Shown here: positions 45,759-56,632 of the stretch, piece by piece | How the letters are laid out: each line of letters opens with the position of its first letter | Numbering within the stretch: the first letter of the stretch is position 1 | From: Corynebacterium pseudotuberculosis | GTDB taxonomy: Bacteria > Actinomycetota > Actinomycetes > Mycobacteriales > Mycobacteriaceae | Direction of reading: 5' to 3' | NCBI RefSeq assembly: GCF_002155265.1 | Contig: NZ_CP021251.1 | Coordinates: 2,046,001-2,110,000 of the forward strand | DNA: 64,000 nt | Position numbers and translations under genes: made by a program | Notes under the pieces: model-generated | What the model was told of the DNA's origin: nothing | The model's database searches: none | What the model saw: only the letters and a program-made list of their open reading frames with translations

Positions 45759-46321
45759 TGAGCCCCTCCAGGAACATCTGCATGGCTGAAGTCAAAGTCC
45801 GAAAGGTCGATCCCCAATTCGGAACAGGTAGGCCATTCCTCTGGAATGGCGCTTCCGCGTAAGCCAGCATGCTCAGCGGCCATAGCTACAGCCTCAGTGC
45901 CTAGCCTAAAATGTTCTGGCCCCTCCGCCAATGCATAAGCAATAAGAACGTGCAGGCATTTCACCCGATCAGGCATGCCCCCACCGGAGAATTCTGTACC
46001 CAAATCTTCAATCGCATTTCTTTTAGCCAAGAAATGCTCATGCGCCTTGAGGTAATCAGCACGTAATTCCTCATCGTTTTCCAGGCGATCAGTCATCCAC
46101 TTCATTACATGAGCAACCTCTAGACGGGAGGCTTCTGCGGTAAGGCGCGGCTCTGTCAAGTAGTAGAGAGTAGGAAACGGGGTACCGTCGTCAAGCTTAG
46201 GTGTAGTCATTACTACCCCAGGAACCCCATCGGGCGTGTGATAAGAAATCTCTATCACCCCACGCGGCATACGGCCCAATTGCTCGGCCACTACGGAAAG
46301 ATCGGCTTGGGAAACACTCAT
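45755..46321 (-). CDS. DUF501 family protein
   Basis: A 188-residue soluble protein of the actinobacterial DUF501 family. Family blocks: EQLGRMPRGVIEISYHTPDG, FPTLYYLTEPRLTAEASRLE, and GGGMPDRVKCLHVLIAYALAEG with a conserved Cys-His. Function unknown, but the gene is stably placed between divIC/ftsB and ppx, as Rv1025 is in M. tuberculosis. Its stop overlaps the ppx start by 4 bp. Confidence 0.9.
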   Translation of the reverse strand: MSVSQADLSVVAEQLGRMPRGVIEISYHTPDGVPGVVMTTPKLDDGTPFPTLYYLTEPRLTAEASRLEVAHVMKWMTDRLENDEELRADYLKAHEHFLAKRNAIEDLGTEFSGGGMPDRVKCLHVLIAYALAEGPEHFRLGTEAVAMAAEHAGLRGSAIPEEWPTCSELGIDLSDFDFSHADVPGGAQ

Positions 46322-46384
46322 AAAGTGTATTGTCTCACGCCAAACTTGAAACTCCGATTTTGGATCGCCTAAAGGCCATAAGGA

Positions 46385-46927
46385 TTAGGGTGCAACGGGT
46401 GGTGGCGGAGCCTCCGTAGGAATGATCGGAAGATGCATTTTTGGCCCTTCTGATCCCCCGTTCTCTTCAGCGGAAGGCTCCGGGATGCTCACAGAGTCCC
46501 AGAGTTTTTCAAACCACGGACGGGAATCATCATGACGCGTGTTTTCCCCACCGCCTATGGGGTCCTTAGCTTCCAATTCCGGAGTCAAAACTCGATATGC
46601 GCGTTCCCCGCGAGCAATCACTCCAAGTCGTGTACGCGCTTGTTCCCTTATGTAAGCATCAGACTTGTATTTGTCTAGCTCTGAGAGCAGATCGTCTTTC
46701 TTCTGCTGTTTCTGCTCAATGGAAGATGTAAGGCGCGCAATGTCTGCCCTTTGCACCATGTAGGTGTGAAGAGGTCTAAAAATCATTACGACGAGGATCA
46801 CTACCACTATCCCCACAATGACCAACCCCCTGGCGTGCAGACGAATACGCTTGCGTGGCAGCTTAAAACCGCGTGTTCGCTCAGGACGATTCACTACAGG
46901 AACCGCACGCTTTTTCTTGATCATCAT
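46385..46927 (-). CDS. ftsB: Septum formation initiator, FtsB/DivIC family
   Basis: A 180-residue bitopic membrane protein: a basic cytoplasmic N-terminus (RPERTRGFKLPRKRIRLH), one membrane span (LVIVGIVVVILVVMIF, about 35-50), then a coiled coil (residues about 58-92) with the YIREQARTRLGVIARGE motif of DivIC, and a Pro-rich extracytoplasmic tail. It should act in the FtsB-FtsL-FtsQ divisome complex. It lies between eno and DUF501. Confidence 0.88.
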   Translation of the reverse strand: MMIKKKRAVPVVNRPERTRGFKLPRKRIRLHARGLVIVGIVVVILVVMIFRPLHTYMVQRADIARLTSSIEQKQQKKDDLLSELDKYKSDAYIREQARTRLGVIARGERAYRVLTPELEAKDPIGGGENTRHDDSRPWFEKLWDSVSIPEPSAEENGGSEGPKMHLPIIPTEAPPPPVAP

Positions 46928-47014
46928 AGGAGCAACAGTCTAGCGCTTCCTCAGTCTCTGTTGCTTATCGCCACACAAAAAACATCTTTAACAATAGAAG
47001 TCAACAAAAATAGA

Positions 47015-47061
47015 ATAAGCGCCGCAGGTCTCCTATCCCTAGAAAACCTCACGGCGCTTAT
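47015..47061 (-). terminator. Terminator after eno
   Basis: 10-bp stem ATAAGCGCCG / CGGCGCTTAT with a nested AGGT/ACCT pairing; on the minus strand it is followed by TCTATTTTTG. Confidence 0.75.
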
Positions 47062-47124
47062 CCTAGGTATCAAATAATTTTAATACCGCGAACTAAGCCT
47101 AACCTAGAATTTACTAACCTATGT

Positions 47125-48405
<1,281 letters not shown>

Positions 48406-48602
48406 TTAGCTCCTAATGCGTTGTGGATGCAAGGTGTTCTTGCTTTGCAAGTTAATCACGCGTTTTCAGCCCAGCACATCATAAGAATGATCCCTTTTTC
48501 TTAAAAAATGTTGACCAATCAAACATTCACTGTCCGAATCACGCGTCCATATCCAATTATGCCAACAATTCGGAAATTTTGGCGGGTACTACACGTGAGT
48601 TA

Positions 48603-49388
48603 TTACACAGCTGGCTGACGCAGCGCATAGGAAGCAGCAGCATTCCGCACTTTAACTAAGTAGTCATTAGACATATTGTATGCATGTAGCGCCGAGGTCC
48701 ACCCTTCTTTAGTGGCCAAATCGCGACCATCACATAGCATATTCGCAGCAGTTAACGCCGCGTCATCGATTTGATTGGGGTCTGCTATCCCATCGCCATT
48801 GGCATCACGCCCATACTTCTTCCATGTTTCAGGAATGAACTGCATTGGACCAACAGCCCGATCGTATACGGTGTCCCCATCAAGAACCCCGTTATCCGTG
48901 TCCAGAACCTTAGCAAGCCCAGATGAGCCATCAAGCGGAACCCCGATAATCGGAGGCAAAACAAAACCGTTGGAATCTATTTCACGGCTTTCAAACAAGT
49001 GACCAGAATATGTTCCGTGCCGGGTTTCCACATACCCCAACCCAGCAAGCGTCCCCCAACTCAAATGACAGCTCGGCCAAGATTCTGCAGCAATGAGTTC
49101 CGCATTGCCGTAGGCACGTATTGCAGCAGAGCTTATAGACGTATCTGCTGCAATAGGGTCTGCCCAAAACGCAAGTTTGTCAGATGTTCTCCCCGGAGCA
49201 TGAATATCTATCCGAGGCACTTCCGCAGCCCTAGCTGGAGGCACTGAAGTTGGAACCTCCTGCAATTGACGCACGGGGGATTCACCATCAAGGAAAGAAA
49301 TTGCCCACCCCACGAGAGAAATGACAAGAATCACCGACAACACAATCCCCATTCCACATCCTGCTGCGCGGCGAACTCCTGAACTCAT
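48603..49388 (-). CDS. Membrane-anchored lytic transglycosylase (MltB/LpqU-like)
   Basis: A 261-residue protein with an N-terminal membrane anchor (VLSVILVISLVGWAI, about 16-30) and an extracytoplasmic SLT_2 domain. The catalytic Glu is in LAGLGYVETRHGTYSG (about residue 119), and the family motif AVGPMQFIPETWKKYGRDANGDG follows, then AANMLC and LHAYNMSNDYL. Position upstream of eno matches lpqU in mycobacteria, though here the anchor looks uncleaved rather than a lipobox. It would cleave peptidoglycan glycan strands. Confidence 0.88.
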   Translation of the reverse strand: MSSGVRRAAGCGMGIVLSVILVISLVGWAISFLDGESPVRQLQEVPTSVPPARAAEVPRIDIHAPGRTSDKLAFWADPIAADTSISSAAIRAYGNAELIAAESWPSCHLSWGTLAGLGYVETRHGTYSGHLFESREIDSNGFVLPPIIGVPLDGSSGLAKVLDTDNGVLDGDTVYDRAVGPMQFIPETWKKYGRDANGDGIADPNQIDDAALTAANMLCDGRDLATKEGWTSALHAYNMSNDYLVKVRNAAASYALRQPAV

Positions 49389-49490
49389 GGCGCACTAGTG
49401 TACAGAAAAAAGATAAATGAAGTCTGGCTATAAAATAAGAAAGACTTATAGCTCATTTTGACCCCCTCTTATATACAAAACCGCAACAAA

Positions 49491-50108
49491 CTAATCTCCC
49501 CCTCCCTCTTCCATCTTCCCCACAACCCACAATCGTTCTTGCTCAGCCACAGGCACCACCCCCACGGAGCCATCAAAAAGGTAAGGTTGGCGTTTTTTCA
49601 TCTTTTTAACAAAGCTGGCCGCAACGTCGTCAAAGCTAAAGGAACCTCGCCTAGCCGCTATCTCAGCATGGAACAACACCTGCAGCAGTACGTCACCAAG
49701 CTCCCCTATCAGCTCCTCATCCGAAGCACCCTCGCGAATAGCCTGGATCACCTCAGCACATTCCTCCTCAAGATAAGGAATAAGGGAAGAATGACTCTGT
49801 GCCTGCTCCCAGGCTCCACGACATAGCGCCCGAGACATCACAGCCCTTGCTTGTCCCACAGGATCCCGTCTCGAGTCAACCTCAAACACATGCGCACCAC
49901 GCTCGATTGCCTTAACAACAATAGAATCCAGTTCATTAGTGCTCACAATAATTTTTTCGGACTCTACCTGGATAAATCCAGAAAGAATATCCCGTACCGG
50001 TCCCGGAACCTCACCTGTGAATATGATTTTTCCTGAGACTTTATTTAGTATTTCTACAGGAACCATTGTGGGCCAGCGCGGGTCTAGGAGAAGAACCTTC
50101 ATCTTCAT
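49491..50108 (-). CDS. mazG: MazG-family nucleoside triphosphate pyrophosphohydrolase
   Basis: About 205 residues. An N-terminal domain of about 85 residues precedes a MazG domain with the metal motif LEEECAEVIQAIREG (EExxE) at about 120-135 and ELIGELGDVLLQVLFHAEIA, then VKKMKKRQPYLF. It hydrolyses non-canonical NTPs. The start is taken at ATG 50108 (MKMKVLLLDPRWP); a TAGAAT element lies directly upstream, so a leaderless message from the second ATG (50102) is possible. Order with mfd and the transglycosylase parallels Rv1020-Rv1022. Confidence 0.9.
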   Translation of the reverse strand: MKMKVLLLDPRWPTMVPVEILNKVSGKIIFTGEVPGPVRDILSGFIQVESEKIIVSTNELDSIVVKAIERGAHVFEVDSRRDPVGQARAVMSRALCRGAWEQAQSHSSLIPYLEEECAEVIQAIREGASDEELIGELGDVLLQVLFHAEIAARRGSFSFDDVAASFVKKMKKRQPYLFDGSVGVVPVAEQERLWVVGKMEEGGGD

Positions 50109-50167
50109 AATTCTAACCGCCCTATCTTGCCCACAACTCGTTGACGGTTGAGGACCGGCAATCGATG

Positions 50168-50253
50168 GCAACCGAGATCCAACTCAGTTGCTCCAGTATT
50201 AGCTAGTGCACCCAGAGTGTAAGATTCGTAAGGCTGAAAAGCCTTACTTTTCT
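50168..50253 (+). promoter_or_regulatory. Two-hairpin leader or small RNA upstream of the lysine-type permease
   Basis: Hairpin 1: GCAAC-GAG / CTC-GTTGC (50168-50191, C/A mismatch, ATCCAA loop). Hairpin 2: GTAAGGCT-GAAA-AGCCTTAC (50228-50247), 8-bp perfect with a GAAA tetraloop, followed by TTTTCT, a canonical terminator. It ends about 108 nt before the permease ATG. It could be an attenuator or a short independent RNA. Confidence 0.5.
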
Positions 50254-50361
50254 ACTGCGTGAATACATGTGTTTTGCTTTCAGCCTTGGCCTTCCAGTTG
50301 GTTTAGTGCAGTGTGTTCCCCAAGTCCCTAGTTATTTTGTTTCATATGTAATGAGGTATCC

Positions 50362-51852
50362 ATGACCCTTGCAGCCTCCAGCGCTGACAAGAAATCACAG
50401 CACACGGTTCGCATCTGGACACTCATCGGCCTGATCATCGGGTCAACTGTCGGCTCAGGGATTTTTTCCTTGCCGCAAAATATTGCATCAGTAGCCGCGC
50501 CGGGAGCGATGTTTATCGGATGGGTCATTGCGGGTGTAGGCATGCTGTCAGTGGCCTTTGTTTTCCAGATACTTGCGCATCGTAAACCGCATCTTGACTC
50601 CGGCGTTTATTCCTATGTACGCGCAGGATTAGGCGATTTCATCGGCTTCACTTCAGGATGGGGTTATTGGCTGGGCAGCGTGATTGCACAGGTTGGTTAC
50701 GCCACTTTGTTCTTTTCCACATTAGGGCACTACATCCCGCTTTTTAACACCGAGCATCGCCTGGCGTCCGCCATTGCTGTGTCTTTGATGACGTGGCTCA
50801 TTTTTGCCGTTTTGTCTCTAGGAATTAAGCAAGCTGCCTTTATGAATGCGGTCACTACGGTAGCCAAGTTGCTCCCGATCTTAGCCTTCATAGTATTGGT
50901 ATTATTCCTAGGCTTCAGCTGGGATAAATTCACCTTTGATTTCTGGGGTGGCTCCACCGGTTCCTCTGTTTTTGAGCAGGTCCAAGGCATCATGCTTTTC
51001 ACCGTATGGGTATTCATCGGTGTAGAAGGAGCATCTGTGTATTCCAAGCAAGCCCGTACGCGTGCCGACGTCGGACGCGCCACCGTATTCGGCTTCTTTA
51101 CAGTGCTGCTTTTGCTTGTCACCGTCGCGACCTTGTCTTATGGAGTCTTAACGCGTGAGGAACTCGCAGCTCTTCCTAATAACTCGATGGCTTATGTGTT
51201 GGAAGCCGTCGTCGGACCATGGGGAGCAGGGCTTGTCTCTATTGGTTTGTGTCTTAGCGTTCTCGGTGCGTATGTCTCATGGCAAATGCTCTGTGCAGAG
51301 CCGGTAGCCATGATGGCCTTCGACGGTCTGCTCCCCCGACAGCTAGGAAAAATTAACACTTCCGGTGCCCCCTGGGTCGCCCAGCTTATTTCTACAATAG
51401 TGATCCAAATATGGGTGATTGTCTTCTTTATCAACCAGACCACCTATGTTTCCATGGTTCAGCTAGCCACTGTGTTGTACCTTGTGCCTTATGTTTTCTC
51501 CGCGTTCTATCTCATTTTGCTAGCCACCCGCGGCAAAGGGATCTCGCATCCTGCTGCTGGCGCTCGTTTCGATGATTCCGGACCAGAGGTCAGCGGTAAA
51601 GAAAATCGCCGCCATCTCGCGGTGGCTCTCCTTGCCTTTGTGTACTCACTGTGGCTGTTCTACGCGGCAGATCTTAAATATGTGCTCTTCGGAGCTTTGG
51701 CGGTTCTTCCCGGCCTTATCCCCTATGTAGGAACCCGACTCTACAAAAAAGAACAGGTTTTCAATGCCTTCGAATGGATAGTGGTAGCGCTCATCGCATG
51801 CGCAGGATGTTACGGAATCTACGGCATTAGTACCGGGACTATGTCGTTATAA
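50362..51852 (+). CDS. lysI: Basic amino acid permease (LysI/ArcD-type, APC family)
   Basis: A 496-residue, about 12-13-segment APC transporter of the basic amino acid/polyamine antiporter group. The first segment motif LIGLIIGSTVGSGIFSLPQNIA and SWGYWLGSVIAQVGYATLFFS-like block are characteristic of ArcD and LysI. In C. glutamicum lysI, a lysine importer, lies between mfd and eno, the same place as here, so lysI is the best symbol, but arginine/ornithine exchange is not excluded. TGAGG 7 bp before the ATG. Terminator follows. Confidence 0.8.
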   Translation: MTLAASSADKKSQHTVRIWTLIGLIIGSTVGSGIFSLPQNIASVAAPGAMFIGWVIAGVGMLSVAFVFQILAHRKPHLDSGVYSYVRAGLGDFIGFTSGWGYWLGSVIAQVGYATLFFSTLGHYIPLFNTEHRLASAIAVSLMTWLIFAVLSLGIKQAAFMNAVTTVAKLLPILAFIVLVLFLGFSWDKFTFDFWGGSTGSSVFEQVQGIMLFTVWVFIGVEGASVYSKQARTRADVGRATVFGFFTVLLLLVTVATLSYGVLTREELAALPNNSMAYVLEAVVGPWGAGLVSIGLCLSVLGAYVSWQMLCAEPVAMMAFDGLLPRQLGKINTSGAPWVAQLISTIVIQIWVIVFFINQTTYVSMVQLATVLYLVPYVFSAFYLILLATRGKGISHPAAGARFDDSGPEVSGKENRRHLAVALLAFVYSLWLFYAADLKYVLFGALAVLPGLIPYVGTRLYKKEQVFNAFEWIVVALIACAGCYGIYGISTGTMSL

Positions 51853-51865
51853 GATCCTAAAGCGA

Positions 51866-51908
51866 GAGGCCACACTGTTTTAAAGAAAACAGCGTGGCCT
51901 CATTTTTC
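51866..51908 (+). terminator. Rho-independent terminator after lysI
   Basis: GAGGCCAC-CTGTTTT pairs with AAAACAG-GTGGCCTC, one A/C mismatch, AAAG loop, followed by ATTTTTC. It also lies just past the small ORF downstream of mfd on the opposite strand. Confidence 0.9.
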
Positions 51909-51919
51909 AGTCTGTTGGT

Positions 51920-52030
51920 CTAAGCGTCGACTTTTACGGGTGCAGGGACAGCTGGTTCGAGTGCTAAAGCAGCATCGCTGACTTTGCCGACTACCGCTGC
52001 TACGCATTCACGAATGTGTTCACTGCTCAA
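51920..52030 (-). CDS. Putative 36-aa small protein coupled to mfd
   Basis: A short frame starting with TTG at 52030, whose TTGA overlaps the mfd TGA stop (as ATGA junctions do), reading MSSEHIRECVAAVVGKV then SDAALALEPAVPAPVKVDA and TAG at 51920. An AGGAGG site inside the end of mfd lies about 14 nt upstream, rather far. The frame has an amphipathic helix and a Pro/Val tail. It fills the space between mfd and the terminator exactly. No family recognised; a TTG start lowers confidence. Confidence 0.45.
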   Translation of the reverse strand: MSSEHIRECVAAVVGKVSDAALALEPAVPAPVKVDA

Positions 52031-55000
52031 CGCATCCGGAATTTCCTCCTACGCGCTTCGCGCTTATCCTCATAGTCCTCATCATCGTTGCGCTCGACCC
52101 GCTTTGTAACGTCACGCTGAGTAGCACGAGTCCGCCCGTGAAAAACTTGGGGTTCCCCCACGGAGATGATTTTCTCGGATACTGCCTCCCCTGTAACTGA
52201 TATGCGCGGCAATTCAAACATTTCCGACAGAAAATCTGCTACCCATTGGAGTAGGGCGACGTCGCGAAGCGGCTTATCAGTAACGTTGCGCCCCTCTTTA
52301 GGAAAAGACAACTGGATAGCTTTAGCCGCAGCACGATATGTCGCAGAAGGCAACAGCCGCTTCAACCGAACTTGCTTAGAGTCAGGAAGCTCCACCGGAT
52401 GAATCTTGATCCGTGTTCCTTGCACTCCAATATCACTGATACCCGCTGACTTGGCCAGGTGCCGTAGCCTAGCTACCGCCAGCAGACGTTTGACTTCTTC
52501 AGGCAGCGGACCATACCGATCCTCCATCTCCTCCACTGCGAGTATCAGATCGGCATTGCTTTGCGACGCCGCCAGCTTCCGATATACCTCAAGTCGAAGC
52601 CTTTCAGCGTTGATGTATGACTCTGGGATATGCGCGTCCACAGGCAAGTCGATGCGGATTTCTTTTAGTCCGTCATCGGTGGCATCGACGATCTTTCCGT
52701 CTGCGAGAGCCCGGTAGGCTTCCACGGCTTCGCCGACAAGTCTCACATAAAGGTCAAACCCTACTCCTGCGATATGGCCCGATTGCTGTGCGCCGAGCAC
52801 GTTACCGGCGCCACGCATTTCCAGGTCTTTCATAGCCACTGCCATACCAGCGCCTAAATCGTTGTTCTGGGCAATAGTGGCCAGGCGGTCATAAGAATTT
52901 TCCGTCAGCGTTTGCCCCTTGGGATACAGGAAATAGGCATAGCCGCGTTCCCGCGAGCGTCCTACGCGCCCCCTCAGCTGATGCAGTTGAGAAAGACCCA
53001 TATGATGCGCATTTTCCACGATGAGGGTGTTGGCATTCGCAATGTCCAAACCGGTTTCCACGATGGTGGTACATACCAGCACATCAAATTCGCGATCCCA
53101 GAAGCCCTGAACAGTTTGTTCCAAAAGCTCCTCGCTCATCTGTCCATGCGCAACCACGATACGAGCTTCCGGTACCAGTTCCCGTAGGTCCCTAGCCTTC
53201 TTTTCAATATCGGAGACTTTGTTATGTACAAAAAAGACTTGGCCGTCTCGCAACAGCTCGCGCCGAATAGCTGCGGCGATTTGTTTATCTTCTTGTGCTC
53301 CAACATAAGTCAGGATGGGATGACGATCCTCCGGAGGCGTCAAAATAGTAGACATCTCCCGGATCCCAGCCATTGACATTTCCAAGGTTCTAGGGATCGG
53401 TGTAGCCGACATCGTCAACACGTCAACATGTGTTCTCAACGCTTTGATGTGTTCTTTGTGCTCAACACCAAAACGTTGCTCCTCATCGACGATGACCAAC
53501 CCAAGATTCTTCCACTGAATTCCTGTCTGAAGCAGGCGGTGTGTACCGATTACAATGTCTACGGTGCCGTCGGCAAGCCCTTTTATCGTTTCCTTTGCCT
53601 CAACCGTGGAGGTAAAACGGCTTAAGCCTCGCAGATTCACGGGGAAACCAGCCATGCGTTCATCGAATGTGGACAAATGCTGCTGCGCTAATAACGTAGT
53701 GGGCACCAAGACCACCACTTGTTTTCCATCCTGAACAGCCTTAAATGCAGCTCGTACAGCGACTTCTGTCTTACCGTATCCCACGTCGCCTACAATCACG
53801 CGATCCATAGGAACAGGCTTTTCCATATCTGCTTTGACAGCCTCAATAGCCATCATCTGATCTTCGGTCTCAACGTATGGGAAGTTATCTTCCATCTCAT
53901 ACTGCCAGGGAGAATCAGGCGCAAAAGGATGTCCCGGCGCGGATTGCCGCTTGGCATAAAGCTCGACGAGCTCACCGGCAATTTCCCGAACCGCAGCACG
54001 AGCTTTTTTCTTAGTATTCTTCCAATCGGAGCCGCCCATCTTGGACAGCGCGGGCTTTTCACCTCCCACATACTTACTCAGTAGATCAAGGGAGTCCATG
54101 GGAACAAAGAGTTGGTCCGCGGGTTGTCCCCGTTTAGCCGGTGCATATTCCAAGACGATGTATTCTCGCCGCGAGGTTTCATCCCCGGATGTGATCGTTC
54201 GCTCGGTCATCTTAAGGAATCGTCCAATGCCATGGGTCTCGTGGACCACAAAATCACCGGTTTTTAGCGCAAGTGGGTCTACACGGTTGCGTCGTTTAGC
54301 TGGACGACGTTTTGCCCCTGCGATGTCCCCTACTCGATTACCCGTGAGATCGGTCTCCGTGACCACGACAAGGGGCAATGCCTCACTTCCTGCTTTTTTA
54401 CGGACTTTAGGAAATACAAGGCCTGCGTGGCTGAGTGCTTGATACAGAGTCACTTCGCCCGGAGTAGGCTCCCAACCGGGTGTGGCTACTTTTGTGGGTA
54501 TTCCTTTTTCTTTGAATCTGTCCACCATGCGCTTGATTGCACCCTTGGCGGGAGCGATAAAGGCCGCTCTGCCACCTGCAGAGGTATGCGCTAGGAGCAG
54601 GGACATCATCTCTTCAATCTGGGAGAGATCACCACGCGGGGTGGGTCCTGCTTCAAAGTCGAGGGGAAGGGTATCTGCCTCGTCTGCTTCAAACATGCCA
54701 GTAGGAGCAAACGTCCACCATGAGCAACCCGCCTGGCGCGCAGATATTTCTAAGGACTCATAAGAACGATAAGAACTAGCCTCTAGATCTAATCCTTGAG
54801 CCGCAATCGGCCCCGAGGCCCCCATAGCCGCAGCCTCCCATCCCGCCGCAAGGAACTCTGCATCGGTAGCTTGTAAATCCGCGACTCTAGTGCGAATCTT
54901 CTCCGGTCCGACTGCTATCACATGCGTCCCCTGGGGCATAAGCTCAGGCAGAGTGACTAACGGGGTATCCACGAGCGCTGGGATGAGCGCTTCCATGCCA

Positions 55001-55779
55001 TCGGCGGGGGCGCCATCTGCCAATTTAGATAAGAGTTCTTGCAGCGTGGGGTTTCCCTGATATTTCAGAGCTAAATCACCGGCGCGTTCCGCTACGCCGG
55101 GTATGACAAGGAGTTCACGAGCCGGAAATATTTCTACAGACGCGTGGGAAGAATCCGGGATTGCTCGCTGGTCAGCTACGGAGAACTCTCGGATCTCTGT
55201 GATCTCGTCTCCCCAGAATTCTAAGCGCACGGGTCGATCCATAGTCGTGGGAAATATGTCGAGGATTCCGCCTCTAGTAGCAAATTCTCCGCGCTTAGCC
55301 ACGAGGTCAACGTGCTGATAAGCCCGGAATACAAGTTGCCGGGTCAGATCTTCTAAATCATAATCTTTTTCAGTCTCTAGGAGGAGCGCATTGCGCCCCT
55401 CTGCTTCCTGAAGAATCGGCTGGCTGACACCGCGTGCAGCAGTTACCACCACGCGTAGTTCATTCAGATGCGACAAAATCTTAGCTCGTTGCCCCGCAAC
55501 ATCCGCGGCTGGGCTAAGCCTCTCGTGGGGAAGTGTCTCCCATGCCGGAAACCAGGCTACGGAGTCGCCGAGCATTGCCCGAAGTTCTGCAGTGAGGTCC
55601 TCTGCTTCACGCCCCGTAGCCGTGATCACCAGCACTGGAGCCCGGTGCGATAATGCCCCGATAGCCCATGGGCGAGATTGATCAATCCCCGTAATGTGTA
55701 GGGCTGAATCACCAACGTGTTCCAGTAGGCCTTTGATCTTGGGGTCGGTCGCCGCGACTTTGAGTAGCCCCGCAAGCAT
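52027..55779 (-). CDS. mfd: Transcription-repair coupling factor
   Basis: A 1250-residue Mfd, the ATP-driven translocase that removes stalled RNA polymerase and recruits UvrA. In order: UvrB-like N-terminal modules (DSVAWFPAWETLPHERLSP), the RNA polymerase-interacting CarD-like domain (LKTGDFVVHETHGIGRFLKM), helicase motifs I (VGDVGYGKTEVAVRAAF), II (VDEEQRFG), III (MSATPIPRTL), V/VI (VETGLDIANANTLIVE, QLRGRVGRSRERGYAY), and the C-terminal TRCF domain. ATG at 55779 (MLAGLLKVAATDPKI) fits the family; the open frame upstream is not conserved. Confidence 0.96.
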   Translation of the reverse strand: MLAGLLKVAATDPKIKGLLEHVGDSALHITGIDQSRPWAIGALSHRAPVLVITATGREAEDLTAELRAMLGDSVAWFPAWETLPHERLSPAADVAGQRAKILSHLNELRVVVTAARGVSQPILQEAEGRNALLLETEKDYDLEDLTRQLVFRAYQHVDLVAKRGEFATRGGILDIFPTTMDRPVRLEFWGDEITEIREFSVADQRAIPDSSHASVEIFPARELLVIPGVAERAGDLALKYQGNPTLQELLSKLADGAPADGMEALIPALVDTPLVTLPELMPQGTHVIAVGPEKIRTRVADLQATDAEFLAAGWEAAAMGASGPIAAQGLDLEASSYRSYESLEISARQAGCSWWTFAPTGMFEADEADTLPLDFEAGPTPRGDLSQIEEMMSLLLAHTSAGGRAAFIAPAKGAIKRMVDRFKEKGIPTKVATPGWEPTPGEVTLYQALSHAGLVFPKVRKKAGSEALPLVVVTETDLTGNRVGDIAGAKRRPAKRRNRVDPLALKTGDFVVHETHGIGRFLKMTERTITSGDETSRREYIVLEYAPAKRGQPADQLFVPMDSLDLLSKYVGGEKPALSKMGGSDWKNTKKKARAAVREIAGELVELYAKRQSAPGHPFAPDSPWQYEMEDNFPYVETEDQMMAIEAVKADMEKPVPMDRVIVGDVGYGKTEVAVRAAFKAVQDGKQVVVLVPTTLLAQQHLSTFDERMAGFPVNLRGLSRFTSTVEAKETIKGLADGTVDIVIGTHRLLQTGIQWKNLGLVIVDEEQRFGVEHKEHIKALRTHVDVLTMSATPIPRTLEMSMAGIREMSTILTPPEDRHPILTYVGAQEDKQIAAAIRRELLRDGQVFFVHNKVSDIEKKARDLRELVPEARIVVAHGQMSEELLEQTVQGFWDREFDVLVCTTIVETGLDIANANTLIVENAHHMGLSQLHQLRGRVGRSRERGYAYFLYPKGQTLTENSYDRLATIAQNNDLGAGMAVAMKDLEMRGAGNVLGAQQSGHIAGVGFDLYVRLVGEAVEAYRALADGKIVDATDDGLKEIRIDLPVDAHIPESYINAERLRLEVYRKLAASQSNADLILAVEEMEDRYGPLPEEVKRLLAVARLRHLAKSAGISDIGVQGTRIKIHPVELPDSKQVRLKRLLPSATYRAAAKAIQLSFPKEGRNVTDKPLRDVALLQWVADFLSEMFELPRISVTGEAVSEKIISVGEPQVFHGRTRATQRDVTKRVERNDDEDYEDKREARRRKFRMR

Positions 55780-55904
55780 GGCGGGATGATGGCGGTTAGT
55801 GACTGCGCTATCAGTTGACAACAAGGAACTCCTCAAAGAACTAGGACAAAGATTCGGGTGGCGTATTCCCAATGGGCTACAAGAGAGCCTACGGAAACAA
55901 GGAT

Positions 55905-56552
55905 TTAATGGGAGCCTAAAGTTTCCGGCTTGTTTCCGATTTCAGACAGAGACGGCTCGGATTCCATACCGGCCAAGCCATTCCAGCAAAGGTTCACTAT
56001 ATGAGCAGCGACTTCTTCCTTTGTGGGACCGCCGAGCTCTTCTTTTTGGTCCAACCACCATTGAGCGGTCATAGAAACCATTCCCACCAACGCCTGGGCA
56101 TAGAGAACGGCATTATTGGGATCTAGTTTTGACCGCTCAAAAGCTTGTTCCAGGATGTATGAGACCTGCACAACGGCGTCGTTAAGCAATGTGGAATAAC
56201 TACGAGCTTGGCCGGCTTTCATGTCCCGCACCAAAATCTGGAAGCCATCAGTGTCTTCTTCCACATACGTGAGTAGTCCTAATACGGCTTGTTCGATGCG
56301 TGCCCGTGAACGGCCAGTCTGCATGGAATCAGTAATCGCCTTTTCCAGCCGGAGCATCTCACGGTCAACTACTACGGCGTAGAGTCCCTCTTTACCTCCA
56401 AAGTGTTCATACACCACCGGCTTGGACACACCCGCACGAGCAGCGATTTCTTCTACACTCGTGCCCTCGAACCCCCGCTCGGAAAACACGCTGCGACCGA
56501 CCTCAATGAGTTGTTCTCGACGTTCTTTCCCAGTCATTCGCTTTCGGACCAT
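55905..56552 (-). CDS. TetR-family regulator next to mfd
   Basis: About 215 residues. HTH at about residues 14-55 (REQLIEVGRSVFSERGFEGTSVEEIAARAGVSKPVVYEHFGGKEGLY). It is unrelated in detail to the two MFS-linked TetR proteins and corresponds by position to the conserved TetR beside mfd and glmU in mycobacteria (Rv1019). Target unknown. ATG at 56552 has AAGG at 8 nt; a GTG two codons earlier is too close to it. Confidence 0.88.
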   Translation of the reverse strand: MVRKRMTGKERREQLIEVGRSVFSERGFEGTSVEEIAARAGVSKPVVYEHFGGKEGLYAVVVDREMLRLEKAITDSMQTGRSRARIEQAVLGLLTYVEEDTDGFQILVRDMKAGQARSYSTLLNDAVVQVSYILEQAFERSKLDPNNAVLYAQALVGMVSMTAQWWLDQKEELGGPTKEEVAAHIVNLCWNGLAGMESEPSLSEIGNKPETLGSH

Positions 56553-56632
56553 ATTCACTACCTTATCGTGCCCTACATAAACGCTGTTTATGCTGTCTGA
56601 AACCGAAAACCACCACCATGGCCTTCTATACG

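Noticed and set aside
47089..47107. DtxR-like half-site GCCTAACCTA between the eno terminator and eno stop
   Set aside because: The left half is poor and the position is downstream of eno with no promoter to control.
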